59,159 nucleotides of DNA from Alphaproteobacteria bacterium (GCA_003139615.1 PLJH01000128.1:13963-73121); one strand, 5' to 3'; positions 42,701 to 51,330 are shown, counted from the first letter of the stretch. Notes: a model not told the origin generated them from the letters alone. A program made the numbers and translations.

Positions 42701-43300
42701 TCGTTCGAGAAGACGAAGGACATCCTGTTCCTGGGCGGTTTCGGCCATCCCCCGAACGAGCAGGCCGTCAAATTCTTCGTCAAGGACGTGCTGCCGCTGG
42801 TTCGCGAGCGCGTACCGGACGTCCGCTTCAATGTCGTGGGCAGCGGCGCGCCGGAATCCATCAAGGAGCTCGAGTCGGATTCCGTGCAAATTCTGGGCTA
42901 TTTGCCGGATCTGGACGATGCCTTCGCGTCCAACAGAATATTTGTGGCACCGCTCCTGGCCGGCGCCGGGCTGAAGGGCAAAGTGCTGGAAGCCATCTCG
43001 CGCGGCGTTCCTTCGGTTCTTTCTCCTGTTGCGGTAGAAGGTTCCGGCCTGACCAGCGGAAACGATTGCCTGGTGGCCAAGAGCGCGCAGGAATGGGCGG
43101 ACGCGGTCGTGTCCCTGTACACCGACAAGAAGTTGTGGGACCGGATCGGCTCGAGCGCGCTGAACTTCGCCCAAACGAGATATTCGTTTGCTGCGGCGGT
43201 GGAAGCGTTCCAGGAGGCGCTCGCGAAAGTCGACGTCTACGGTCGGAGGGATTGGGCTCTCGTTTATCAACACACGCGTCCGCAGCGTTACGGGAGCTGA
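39785..43300 (+). CDS. Giant glycosyltransferase: unknown N-terminal half, GT2 domain, GT4 domain
   Basis: The product has 1171 residues. Residues 1-515 have no catalytic motif I recognise; they look beta-rich (for example GDTYYVVSEMPAGQADGSAT) and could bind carbohydrate. Residues about 520-765 are a GT-A glycosyltransferase family 2 domain: TVSVVIPVHNKFE, VVDDGSSDETVD (near 558), MMLNNDTEVTARWLDELLSV (near 605) and FEDTDLAMKVRAAGRYVVYV. Residues about 785-1160 are a GT-B family 4 domain with ILFLGGFGHPPNEQAV and APLLAGAGLKGKVLEAISRG. The protein is probably cytosolic. The start is GTG. Two different transferase folds in one chain suggest consecutive sugar additions. Confidence 0.87.
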   Translation: MSSSKNVKIEGPDAVLTVPEPASAIQTITIVELNEGRADAATTIQAPEASGDSTATADQIDSPPATPHKPKPVQSATRVVEYTSETGGISLSFVAGAGDKPVFSLRDRFGNAHIIKPGEFKPAKLHDVNLIGGEREHEPWILTSGNARLGKNLRPDLMLDQGDTYYVVSEMPAGQADGSATVTFRDPIDKGDIPVGALTRYQFDILAATHRCAATLRLSFKTATGETIEGPTRKVARGFNGGPAASDYDRIVLQFIAPANARSLCVQFDKGPTDQKKSSYLFFARPSLRDVRTSSTAEPISLPLKFLEQVRAGSRLEVAQVRLKAPAEIFEDDIAKVDLCIEFDGESTTVPNIVVSNKSELEILKLSVDASRVEFSGRALAYIADPLNIGVFVDGVLSGSSLVEPDGQNFGGVIFLSSKHLDGAAHQVELRLLPQLLSLASAYEILPMQITPWDAVQVYAGAPLDGTLAPAARHHLRSFRAWFEKIQVDPSVRIPPVYDELLGGFRKRKTYPRLTFSEIAKPTVSVVIPVHNKFEITYFCLCALQFAFNETTFEVIVVDDGSSDETVDIDDFVQGIKVIRHKTALGFVNSCNDGAAVARGEFVMMLNNDTEVTARWLDELLSVFRNFDNVGLAGSKLLYPDGHLQEAGGIVWNSGNPWNVGRNANAADPAFNYLRQTDYVSGAAIMLPMELWKTLGGFSPEFAPAYFEDTDLAMKVRAAGRYVVYVPTSTVYHYEGQSAGTSVASGMKRFQEVNRPKFKRKWTQGYGNHGADGVRPDREKDRNVAFRVLFVDQHVPFVDNDAGSYAAFQEIRLFQSQGAKVTFLPRNLAWMDRHTLALQRIGVECLYAPFVMDFAGYIAQNAKEYDVVYVTRYKIGEQVIPLIRSVAPNTKVILNVADLHFLRELREAASGNANYSIERAEATRDAELAVVRSSDLTFSYSDVELAVLESHISTGATTAKMPWIVETKKLSRSFEKTKDILFLGGFGHPPNEQAVKFFVKDVLPLVRERVPDVRFNVVGSGAPESIKELESDSVQILGYLPDLDDAFASNRIFVAPLLAGAGLKGKVLEAISRGVPSVLSPVAVEGSGLTSGNDCLVAKSAQEWADAVVSLYTDKKLWDRIGSSALNFAQTRYSFAAAVEAFQEALAKVDVYGRRDWALVYQHTRPQRYGS

Positions 43301-43401
43301 CCGTTCCGTCGATGGACGCAGGCCGTCATCCGGGTAATATTCCCGAACGGGCGCTTTTCGGGAATGTGAAGCGACGGCGGTCGAAACCGAGAGCTTGGTA
43401 G

Positions 43402-44172
43402 ATGGACAAGAAGTTTCTTTTTGTTTGCGGGTGCCCGCGTTCCGGGACGACTGCGCTCTGGCGGCTGATGGTTGCGCATCCGAGAATTGTTCTGGGGGTC
43501 GAGCGTTATGTCCTGTTCGCGCATCAGAAAAACAAGCTGACGCCGGAGTTGTACGAAAAGCAGAAGTTCTTCGACCTGCAGCCGAAGGAGACGTTTTACA
43601 AGAATCTGGTCGAGTTCAGTCGCTACTACGAAACGGCGTTCAAGCGATTCGACCGGGCCGAATGGGTCGGCGATAAAATTCCGCTCCTGTTTTCGAGGTA
43701 CGAGGACATCGAGACGACGATGCCGGGCGCGAATATCATATTTATCGTCCGCAATATCATTGACGTTGCGGCATCCTATCAAAAGCGCGCGGATCTCGGC
43801 ACCTGGAGCAAGGACAAAGATTACAAGCAGGCGGTCGCCGAATGGCGGCAGTCCATCGAGCGTACGCTCGAGTTCACGGCGAACAAGGATAGAAAAATCC
43901 GTGTTCATGTCATCAGTTACGAAGACCTATTCCTGCAGACCGCCGATCTACGGCCGCTATTCGACAGGCTGGATCTGGACGTCGCGTCCGAAGTGCAGAC
44001 CCAATATCGGAAATTGATCGAAAAGTCGGATCAGCTGGACGCGAACCGAGGCGATGGTCTGACGTCGTCGAAGCGCCAATATGTGGCGCTGAACGCTCCG
44101 TTCGCGGAATATCGCGATATCCTGGACAGGCGGTTGATACTGCCGGCCCAGCAAGCTTCGCCTGTCAGTTAG
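43402..44172 (+). CDS. Sulfotransferase family protein
   Basis: The 256-residue protein transfers a sulfuryl group, presumably from PAPS. The 5'-phosphosulfate loop is C-P-R-S-G-T-T (11-17), and the 3'-phosphate strand-helix reads ANIIFIVRNIIDVAASYQ (about 110-127). No signal peptide is present, so it acts in the cytosol. It lies 101 bases after the giant glycosyltransferase in the same direction. Of the four sulfotransferase-type proteins in the window, it has the classical P-R-S-G-T-T loop; the others have K-T-G-T-T. The acceptor is unknown. Confidence 0.85.
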   Translation: MDKKFLFVCGCPRSGTTALWRLMVAHPRIVLGVERYVLFAHQKNKLTPELYEKQKFFDLQPKETFYKNLVEFSRYYETAFKRFDRAEWVGDKIPLLFSRYEDIETTMPGANIIFIVRNIIDVAASYQKRADLGTWSKDKDYKQAVAEWRQSIERTLEFTANKDRKIRVHVISYEDLFLQTADLRPLFDRLDLDVASEVQTQYRKLIEKSDQLDANRGDGLTSSKRQYVALNAPFAEYRDILDRRLILPAQQASPVS

Positions 44173-44246
44173 CCAGGAACCCTTCGCAGAGGCGCTTCGC
44201 GCCGTGATGCAGCGAAATCCGTCTCCATCGCTTCAGCGCAGGCATC

Positions 44247-45209
44247 CTATTGTACGCCCAGCGATTTGACGAACCCCAGAACTTCCCGGGTAAATTCGTA
44301 CTCGGAATACCAAAAAGCCGGATCCACATATCGGATTTCCACGCTGCGCGTTGCAAACAACTGCTTGGAACCGTTGTGATTTTGAATTCTCTTCAGCCAG
44401 GCCTTGTGCAGTTCCGCTTCAATGCGCTTGAAGGGCAAGCAATCGAAATCGACAGGTAGGATCGATATGTAGGGCGCGGAAAGCCTTCTGATGCGCTCAA
44501 GAAATTGCCTCCCTTCGGCGTTCTCGCGCACCAACGCCAACCCACCCAAACCTGCCGCGTTGAAAAAACGGATCAACTCTACCGACGCCGTATCGTAGGA
44601 TTTGTTGATATATCTGGATTCCGGTTCGCTTTCGAACTCTTCAAGCCCCAGCACCATTTTCATAAAATGGCTTACGGTGTCGGAAATGCCATCGTACAGA
44701 AATATCTTTACGGCGTCTTCGCCGAATGCGTCCCCCCAGCGATCGAGAATGGTTTTTGGATTTAGCAGATGCTGGCGGCCCGGACGCGTCAGGCTGTCGG
44801 CATAAAAGCGCAGCAATATATCCTTGTTGCCGTGCTTTACGAGCTCGAGCCACCACAAGTAAATCAGCTCGAGGACATTCCTCTGATAGTAGACGATTTC
44901 GATGGAACCGGCCTTAAGCAATCGCGCGAGCGTGTTCACGGCATCGGCAGGGCATGAGCTGAAATTCTCGCTCGAAATCACAACCGTGCCGTCGAGAGCG
45001 TTGATTTCCTCGGCCATCGCCGCAAACCGATCGCCATCTTCGCTGCGCAGGGCTTCCACCATATGGTGATGCCCGAAATAGAAGAAGCCGATGTCGGGAT
45101 AGAAGATGCCTGACGCCTTCAGCGATTCCCGATTTTCGAGCAGGGTTTTCTGGATCGCGGTTGTTCCGGTCTTGTGCGATCCAATGTGTAGGACAATCTT
45201 GTCTGGCAA
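44247..45209 (-). CDS. Sulfotransferase-like protein (K-T-G-T-T type)
   Basis: The 320-residue protein starts MPDKIVLHIGSHKTGTTAIQ, giving the nucleotide loop at 8-18, and has a likely 3'-phosphate element in IEIVYYQRNVLELIYLWWLE. It is cytosolic, and convergent with the preceding sulfotransferase gene. It resembles the C-terminal domain of the fusion at 37099 and the protein at 48568 in its L-H-I-G-x-x-K-T-G-T-T start. The acceptor is unknown. Confidence 0.8.
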   Translation of the reverse strand: MPDKIVLHIGSHKTGTTAIQKTLLENRESLKASGIFYPDIGFFYFGHHHMVEALRSEDGDRFAAMAEEINALDGTVVISSENFSSCPADAVNTLARLLKAGSIEIVYYQRNVLELIYLWWLELVKHGNKDILLRFYADSLTRPGRQHLLNPKTILDRWGDAFGEDAVKIFLYDGISDTVSHFMKMVLGLEEFESEPESRYINKSYDTASVELIRFFNAAGLGGLALVRENAEGRQFLERIRRLSAPYISILPVDFDCLPFKRIEAELHKAWLKRIQNHNGSKQLFATRSVEIRYVDPAFWYSEYEFTREVLGFVKSLGVQ

Positions 45210-45802
45210 ATCCCGCGTCTCCTTCAGTTCAGTCTTCTGCGCGCATTCCGCTGTCGTGCCGTCAACTACTCGAGGGTCGTTGAGGCAGTTGGATGCGCCA
45301 TACGACTAACCGATTGACGGGAGGCGCCCAAAGACGCCGCATTCAAGTCCTGCAATCGCACGAGATGGAAAAACCGCAGCACGAAATGCGTCCGTCCTGA
45401 AATTGAGCGGAAACGGCACCTTACAATGCCCCCGACTGCCGCGACAACCCTGATATTTTGCAGACAAGTTGCAACCTCCTCGGCGGCCGCTCGAAAGCTC
45501 CGGCACGCGCCTGACTCATTCCGAACGATGAAACCTGACGCGCCGCGATTCGGATTGCGGTCATTTGGGCCGGCGACTTCAGTCCGAAACTTTGAGCCCA
45601 ATACGGAACGCAGAGCTTGCTGGAGGAACCAAAGGGCGTTGGGAGACGTGGCGTGCTTGTGCCTTGCGCCGCCCATTTCTCTGCGGCACTCTCCCAAAGG
45701 GCAAGAGTGTATATCTGCAACAGCTACACCATTTACGGTTTCTCCAGCAGAGACTGCTGCCGATACCGGATATTGCGAGGTTGACACGTGGAGAAGGATT
45801 TT
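45210..45802. other. 593-base spacer without a supported gene
   Basis: The spacer separates two divergent genes, so promoters on both strands are expected. Open frames on both strands have low-complexity, Arg- or Ala-rich translations typical of chance GC-rich frames. I see no structured element or repeat. Confidence 0.5.
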
Positions 45803-46996
45803 ATGGCCGAGGCCTTGTCCGGCGGCTTTGAAGGATCAGATTCCGCGCCGAAGATGCGGCAGCGGAATGGAGGCGCAGCGGCTCTGGCGCGCGCGGCGGT
45901 GATCGCCGGATTCGCAATTTTGACGAGCGGAGGCGCGGCGCCTTCGTCGGCCCAAGCCCGACATGTCTCCATTGGCTATACCTACACCCACACGCGTGTG
46001 AACTGCCCTGGCGCACAGCCGGGCGGATCGGAAGACAGTAGCGATGCAGGAAGGCAAGGCCGGCGAAAGGTACCTTCCGTTGATGCGGCCGATAGTATTG
46101 TGTTTCATTACGATCAACCGTCGGTTCGTGCACAGGTCGATGCAACGTTGAAGGCGATGCGAGCAAGTGCCGACGCTCTACGCCTCCTGGTATGGATCGG
46201 TGGAAGCGACCTCAGCGCCACGAGCGGACCGCGAGTTCATCTCGGCCTCTTTTCGAACGAGGCGAATGTTCCGCCGGTGTTGCTGAACAACATCTCCGGA
46301 ATCACCAAGAAGGCGGCGTCATTGGGGTATTCGAAGGTCTACATCGTCTTCGGGAACCAAGGCTCTACCAGCCCGAAATGCCCGAAGAGTGGTCAGACCG
46401 GCTGTTTCAATGGCAGCCACCTTGCCGGCGACTGGAACCTTCGTAAGCAGGTTATCGATGCGGCACGGCTCGGCAGCTCGGCTGGAACGTCGGTTTATTT
46501 CGATCTTGCGGGCGAAAGTTGCCCGGGCGGCGGGGGATCTCCCGAAGTGCAGGCCGACATGCAGCAGTTCGTGACGTACATGGTCAAGGAATACGCCAAA
46601 GTATACGGAGACGACCATTCCTTCGTGAGTTGCCACGGCCACTCGCTCAAACGCGCGAAGAACGGCCTGGACAGCATCGTTGCCCTTTATCGGTCCGCCG
46701 GAATCCGTCCGCACACACTTGACTTGCACATTTACGTCTCGGACGAACAAGTCGTGAAGGATGTCCTGACGTACGGCGAAAGCGTGGCGCAAAGCACCGG
46801 ATGGGGGCTCTCCGTTCTGGAAACCGCTTATGACGATCAAGCCGTATTCTCGACCATCGCAGCGCTGCGCCAGCACAATGGCCTTCCCCTGTTTGAAACT
46901 CTGATCATTTGGCCCAAGACACTGGACTCCAGTTGCGGCTTCAGCATCCAATGGCCCACAGACCTTTCCAAGGTGGACCGAGTGGTGAATGGGTGA
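45803..46996 (+). CDS. Secreted protein, possibly a TIM-barrel glycoside hydrolase
   Basis: The 397-residue product has an unusually long N-terminal part before the hydrophobic segment (ALARAAVIAGFAILTSGGAA) and then an A-x-A-like site, so it is probably exported. After about residue 55, strand-like pieces alternate with helices as in a (beta/alpha)8 barrel: VYFDLAGESC near 233, TLDLHIYVSD, LSVLETAYDD near 339 and FETLIIWPKT. Glutamates at the ends of two of these strands could be the acid/base and nucleophile pair of clan GH-A, but no family could be assigned. The ATG follows the ribosome site GGAGAAGG; a GTG 15 bases upstream is less likely. Confidence 0.6.
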   Translation: MAEALSGGFEGSDSAPKMRQRNGGAAALARAAVIAGFAILTSGGAAPSSAQARHVSIGYTYTHTRVNCPGAQPGGSEDSSDAGRQGRRKVPSVDAADSIVFHYDQPSVRAQVDATLKAMRASADALRLLVWIGGSDLSATSGPRVHLGLFSNEANVPPVLLNNISGITKKAASLGYSKVYIVFGNQGSTSPKCPKSGQTGCFNGSHLAGDWNLRKQVIDAARLGSSAGTSVYFDLAGESCPGGGGSPEVQADMQQFVTYMVKEYAKVYGDDHSFVSCHGHSLKRAKNGLDSIVALYRSAGIRPHTLDLHIYVSDEQVVKDVLTYGESVAQSTGWGLSVLETAYDDQAVFSTIAALRQHNGLPLFETLIIWPKTLDSSCGFSIQWPTDLSKVDRVVNG

Positions 46997-47334
46997 TGGG
47001 GCAAGCATGCCCCGTCTCCCGCCCGGCCAACGCATTTCACCACGCGGTCGCGCTCGAAGGCGTGCTGTTCACCGCCAGGGACGCTCCCGCGATCGTTGAC
47101 GTGCCGATTCCTGCACAGCGAGATCGAGACGCCGAAAAACCGAAGCCGGCGCAATTGGACGCGTCCCGGTCTCCCGGCCGAGAAAAGGAGTATTTGCTGT
47201 CCCACTGAAAGTTCCGCTGGAACTCAGGCACAAATCTGCGCGCGCTTCCAGCGTTTCCCGGCGTTTTGAGACTGGTCAAACCAAAAGGACACGCCGGTGA
47301 ACGACGCGTCAGTTACCCGGCATTCCGGAGCCGA
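46997..47334. other. 338-base spacer without a supported gene
   Basis: The spacer lies between two convergent genes. One open frame spans it on the plus strand, but its translation resembles no protein family and has no ribosome site. No hairpin with a T-tract was found by eye. Confidence 0.45.
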
Positions 47335-47610
47335 CTAAGATTCATCGTCTGCGGCGGGCTTAGCCTCTGCCGGAGTGAACCGAATCCTGGCTGCTCCGCC
47401 GTCCTTGCCGACCGTATGGCTGAACACGCCCAATCCGGCAACGCGGGTGCGCTCGCCCGATTCAATCTGTTCTTTCAAAATGGCCATCGCGGCTTTCAGG
47501 GTTTTTCGCACCGACATTTCATCGACTTTGATCTGTGTACTGACAATTTTCGCTAATTCGGGAAGCTTCAGTCCGCCAATGGCTTGGTTCGACGGTTCAG
47601 AACTCTTCAT
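47335..47610 (-). CDS. Arm-less HU-like DNA-binding protein (copy 1)
   Basis: The 91-residue protein has the helical HU/IHF core (LKLPELAKIVSTQIKVDEMS, then VRKTLKAAMAILKEQIESGE) and the central R-T-R-V-A-G-L-G-V-F strand pair. The long beta-arm of HU, with the R-N-P-x-T tip that intercalates into DNA, is reduced to a few residues (SHTVGKDGGAARIRF). It therefore probably dimerises like HU but bends DNA weakly or not at all. It is divergent from the paralogue at 48097. Confidence 0.78.
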   Translation of the reverse strand: MKSSEPSNQAIGGLKLPELAKIVSTQIKVDEMSVRKTLKAAMAILKEQIESGERTRVAGLGVFSHTVGKDGGAARIRFTPAEAKPAADDES

Positions 47611-48096
47611 GGCAGGTCTCCTACAAGATCAAAAGATAGTAACGGCCTATGGCAGCTGCGTCCAGAGATATACGAGTTCTCGTCAACATCCAACCGTGAA
47701 ACCTCTCCAGGTTGAAGAGAACCTTTTGCGCCGCCGCTGAGCTCCGGCACATATTCCGTGCCTCGTCCATCTGCAAATTCGGGGCGGAAGACGCGCCGGA
47801 GAGTTTCCCGAAAGCGACGGCAAAGTGCTGGGGCGCTGGCTGCCGCCGATTCCCGGTTGGCAGGCGGCCCGAGCTACCCATTCATGTCTTCCTTGCCGCC
47901 ACTCCGTGCGATGGCTCCAGACGGTTCTCGATTCCCGGCGTGATGTCGGCGAGCCCTTAACCGGCATCCGGATAAGGCTTAGGTCGCTCCTTCATCGCGT
48001 CGGATCAAAAGGATGGCGTCCCATTGCCGCCCTTGAGGGGTATTGATAATGTGGCGCAGATCAAAGAACGTTAAGTTTGGAGCGGACGAGGATGCC
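47611..48096. other. Divergent spacer between the two HU-like genes
   Basis: This spacer of about 480 bases must carry promoters for both HU-like genes. No supported gene was found. The phrase GATCAAAAG occurs near both genes (47627 and 48004), which may be chance. Confidence 0.4.
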
Positions 48097-48411
48097 ATGG
48101 TGAAGGAAAGAAAAGGTTCGGAGACGAGGCCTGCCCTTTTAAAACTCGATGAGTTGTCAAAGGTTGTGGGCCAAAAATGCAAAGTCAGTGAAAAGGTCGT
48201 CAAAAGGGTAATGAGGGCGACAATGATAGCCGTGGGGGAAGCGGTCGAAAAGGGCGGTCGCACGCGCGTGCAAGGGCTCGGAATGTTCACGCGAACGGCT
48301 GCCAAAGAAGACGGCAAGTTCAGGATCCGTTTCAAGCCGCAAGTGAAAAAAGTGGGTAAGGGAGCTGGTAAGGGGGGTGGTAAGGGAACCGCTGCGGAGG
48401 ATGCCGATTAG
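48097..48411 (+). CDS. Arm-less HU-like DNA-binding protein (copy 2) with a Lys/Gly tail
   Basis: The 104-residue protein has the same core as the divergent neighbour (LKLDELSKVVGQKCKVSEKV and VEKGGRTRVQGLGMFTRTAA) and likewise lacks the HU arm. Its C-terminus continues with a basic, Gly- and Lys-rich tail (VKKVGKGAGKGGGKG) that could bind nucleic acid without sequence specificity. This ATG gives an N-terminus equal in length to that of copy 1; an ATG 48 bases upstream is in frame too. Confidence 0.75.
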   Translation: MVKERKGSETRPALLKLDELSKVVGQKCKVSEKVVKRVMRATMIAVGEAVEKGGRTRVQGLGMFTRTAAKEDGKFRIRFKPQVKKVGKGAGKGGGKGTAAEDAD

Positions 48412-48567
48412 CCGCTTAATGTCGGCAACGAGCCATATGTTCGCTGTGACGCGATTGGGAAATTCGTGTCGGCGCCGTCGATAGCCAAGGGGGCGACTGT
48501 TTCCAGTTGGTTCATGACGGCTCGACACGCAGCCGCATAGGTTGCTCTAAATGAATCCGATAGCATC

Positions 48568-49680
48568 ATGTATCTGATTTTACATATCGGTACGGCAAAA
48601 ACCGGTACGACTTCCCTTCAAGAGTTTCTTGCCGCAAACCGGATGATTTTGCAGCGGGAAGGTATCCTGTATCCGCTCTCAGCAGGCGACGGCAAGAGCC
48701 ACGCGCTTCTTAGCCTGATACCGCAGGAAGATCTGGCAAGTAGTCATGCACATACGTTGCGTGCGGCGCAAACGATAAAAAACCTTGGGTCTTTCCGTAG
48801 GGAGCTGAAGGATGCCTTGACCGAGGAGTTGAACGGCCGGTCGGACAGGAGGCCCGATAAGGTCATCATGTCATCGGAATATTGCTCGACACGCCTTCTG
48901 ACCGACGAAGCAGTGCAAGGTTTGCGGGATTTCCTGTCACCCATATTTTCCGATATCAAGATCGTGGTCTACATAAGACGGCAGGACGAATATCTCCTGA
49001 GTCGTTATTCCACCGGCGTGAAGGCAGGCGGCACCACGCCGTTAGAGATACCGTCGTCCCCCGATGCCGTCGCGTTTTTCGATCATTGGGAGCTGCTTTC
49101 GCGCTGGGCTCGGTTTTTTGGCCGTGCGCAAATTGTCTGTCGCAAGTATGAGAGAGATTCGCTGAAATCCGGCGACATCATCGACGACTTTCTTGGCCTT
49201 GCAGAGATTGATAAGTCGCTGCCGTTCAAGCGGCCGGAACGAATGAATGAAAGCCTGGACGCCGTGTGCGTCGAGTTTCTCAGGATATTCAACCAATATT
49301 ATCGTCCGTCGGCTTCCGACCCCGGGAGCAGGAGGGGGCGAATAGTCGAGATGTTGAGCGAAATTTCGACCGGTTCCCGTGTGACTTTGGATCAAGAGAA
49401 GCTGGATGGGTTCATGAGAACCTTCAGAGAATCCAATAAAAAAATTGCTCTTGAATATTTTGCGGGCGCCACGAGGAACGATTCCGACGATTTTCTGTTC
49501 GGTCCCAGGGAGAGCGTCAAGGAACCGGCAGGCGATCCAGGCCTCACGGTCGATCGCGCGATCGAAATCTCCGCGCATCTTTGGAGTGCGAATAGGACGC
49601 GGATCGAAGGTCTCTTACGACAGGTGAAACGCGAACGGCGTAATGCAAGTTTTATCGATACCGATGGCCTCGGTGTATGA
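48568..49680 (+). CDS. Sulfotransferase-like protein (K-T-G-T-T type)
   Basis: The 370-residue cytosolic protein begins MYLILHIGTAKTGTTSLQEF, with the phosphosulfate loop at about 6-15, and has the 3'-phosphate element IKIVVYIRRQDEYLLSRYST near residue 140. It is longer at the C-terminus than the relative at 44247. It is convergent with the following methyltransferase gene. The acceptor is unknown; the glycan context suggests a sugar. Confidence 0.82.
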   Translation: MYLILHIGTAKTGTTSLQEFLAANRMILQREGILYPLSAGDGKSHALLSLIPQEDLASSHAHTLRAAQTIKNLGSFRRELKDALTEELNGRSDRRPDKVIMSSEYCSTRLLTDEAVQGLRDFLSPIFSDIKIVVYIRRQDEYLLSRYSTGVKAGGTTPLEIPSSPDAVAFFDHWELLSRWARFFGRAQIVCRKYERDSLKSGDIIDDFLGLAEIDKSLPFKRPERMNESLDAVCVEFLRIFNQYYRPSASDPGSRRGRIVEMLSEISTGSRVTLDQEKLDGFMRTFRESNKKIALEYFAGATRNDSDDFLFGPRESVKEPAGDPGLTVDRAIEISAHLWSANRTRIEGLLRQVKRERRNASFIDTDGLGV

Positions 49681-49691
49681 CTCGCAGGGAT

Positions 49692-50453
49692 TCACACCGG
49701 ACGTCGCATGATCACCAGATCTTGCTTGCCGACGGTTCCTCGTTCGCGAACTTCCAGAGTTTCAAACAACGCTCCCCATTTTTCCTTGATGTAATCGGGG
49801 TGCATGACAGTGATGCCCCAACTGCTCTCTTTTGTAATTCCCGGCCAATTGGCGTCCTCCGCGGCGGCACCCGGATAGTCGCGGTATAAATACCTGTCCT
49901 TCAGATATTGTTCTCCGGTCACCTTGGCCCATGCTGGTTTGGTCTTCTGGAGATGCTGGAGACAGGTGTTTCCCTGTGTCGAAATCAGCAACAACGCGCC
50001 CGGACGCGTAATCCGCTTCATCTCTTCCAGCCATTTCATCGAAAGAGTATCCGCAAAATGCGACCAGACGGAAATCGCAAACACGCAGTCGAACGTCCCG
50101 GCTGCCAATTTCAGCGGGGGCAAAAAGCCATTAAGCTCGCTTTTCAAATTTTCAGGCGCCGTCAATTGCAGGAATTCGACGGCCTCGGCATCGACGTCGG
50201 TCGCGGTCACTCGGGAGCGCGGAAGCAGATTCGCCAGGGGAATGCTCACGCGACCCGCCGCTGCGCCAAAATCCAAAATTGCAATTTTGGGGTTGCTGCC
50301 GAACGCCTTTTCGATTTCCGTCGCCAAAACCCGAGCCAGCCGCTCGCCATTGATACGAACAGTATCGGAATTTGGGTTCTTGATACGGCTTCGGCTTGCG
50401 ATGGAGGCAGCGAGTTCACGGACTCGACTTGCCTTCGACCCGTTCTCAACCAT
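49692..50453 (-). CDS. Class I SAM-dependent methyltransferase
   Basis: The 253-residue protein shows the SAM fold: motif I as AILDFGAAAGRVSIPLANLL, the acidic strand VTATDVDAEAVEF, and FDCVFAISVWSHFADTLSMK followed by LEEMKRITRPGALLLISTQG. The ATG has the ribosome site AGGTGAG; a GTG lies 15 bases upstream. It stands convergent to a sulfotransferase gene. The substrate could be a sugar or lipid. Confidence 0.82.
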   Translation of the reverse strand: MVENGSKASRVRELAASIASRSRIKNPNSDTVRINGERLARVLATEIEKAFGSNPKIAILDFGAAAGRVSIPLANLLPRSRVTATDVDAEAVEFLQLTAPENLKSELNGFLPPLKLAAGTFDCVFAISVWSHFADTLSMKWLEEMKRITRPGALLLISTQGNTCLQHLQKTKPAWAKVTGEQYLKDRYLYRDYPGAAAEDANWPGITKESSWGITVMHPDYIKEKWGALFETLEVRERGTVGKQDLVIMRRPV

Positions 50454-50734
50454 CCGCTCACCTCGCACTTTTATCCCCGCAACTCAATAAGCTCTCGCTT
50501 GGTTTCCGTTCCAAATCGAGCGCCTACATCGATAATGACAATTTCCCTGCCGCCGCGAAAGCCCCAAGTCGCTGGCGCAACTGAAAGTCGACAGCATCGC
50601 GCAGGACGTGTCGATTGAGCCCCCAATGCAGCGCTCGCCCCGGTTCGACCGGCGGCCATGACAACGCCCCCTGACGAATATTCGCGCGCTTCAAATCAGC
50701 CCCTGTCTCGCTCTTGCCGACCGTGCTCCGGCAG
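50454..50734. other. Spacer upstream of the first channel copy
   Basis: About 280 bases lie between the methyltransferase start and the point where similarity to 53930 begins. No gene, repeat or promoter could be supported. Confidence 0.4.
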
Positions 50735-51330
50735 TGTCAAGCACGCCCGTTCCAATGAACTTTATTTCACAGTTCAGACCCTATGTACAAATGAGTTTTT
50801 TATGAGCGGCAGCTGCCCGCGACGAACAGACCCGTGAATGCCAAGCCGGGCCGAGACACCGAGATATAGCGCGACCGACGCCAAACATGCGATAGTGAGG
50901 GCCTTGGGGACCCAATCGCTACCGTGACATTGACGATCTTCAATCTCAGCCGGAAAGCGGGACACTGCCTGATTGACTGCCGGGCGCAGGGTTGATGGCG
51001 AATCCCGGAGGGACAGATTGAGCCAGGCCGCCTTCGCCCGATGCACTGGCGAAGGCACCGAACGTGCGCCCGTTTCATCTGCGCGCCTCGGTCTTTACGC
51101 TTCTCGAAGAAGGCAAATTGACCAGCGTCGTCGGGCGCCTGGCGCAGATTATGCTGATCTCGCTCATCATCGCCAATGTCGTGGCAGTCGCTCTCGAAAC
51201 CATACCCTCGATCTGCGCGCGATGGCACGTCTTCTTTGGTGACTTCGAGAAATTCTCGGTCGGCGGCTACACGGTCGAATACATCATACGATGTGGTCGT
51301 CGGTCGAAGACTCGCGCATCGACGGCGAGG
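50735..51330 (+). repeat. Direct repeat copy A: channel leader plus channel 5' part
   Basis: This stretch is similar along its length to 53930-54530, including a 33-base identical block (50862-50894 versus 54051-54083), the TTTATTTCACAGTT phrase and the first part of the channel gene. The two copies are in the same orientation, about 3.2 kb apart. Confidence 0.85.

Noticed and set aside
39794..43273. A 1159-codon open frame on the minus strand opposite the giant glycosyltransferase
   Set aside because: It mirrors almost the whole plus-strand gene; GC-rich codons leave the antisense frame open. The translation has no motifs, whereas the plus strand has clear GT2 and GT4 motifs.
45266..45902. 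Overlapping open frames on both strands in the spacer before the secreted protein
   Set aside because: No ribosome sites, biased low-complexity translations and no protein-family likeness.
46909..47208. A 99-codon plus-strand open frame after the secreted protein
   Set aside because: It overlaps the end of a better-supported gene and lacks recognisable protein features.
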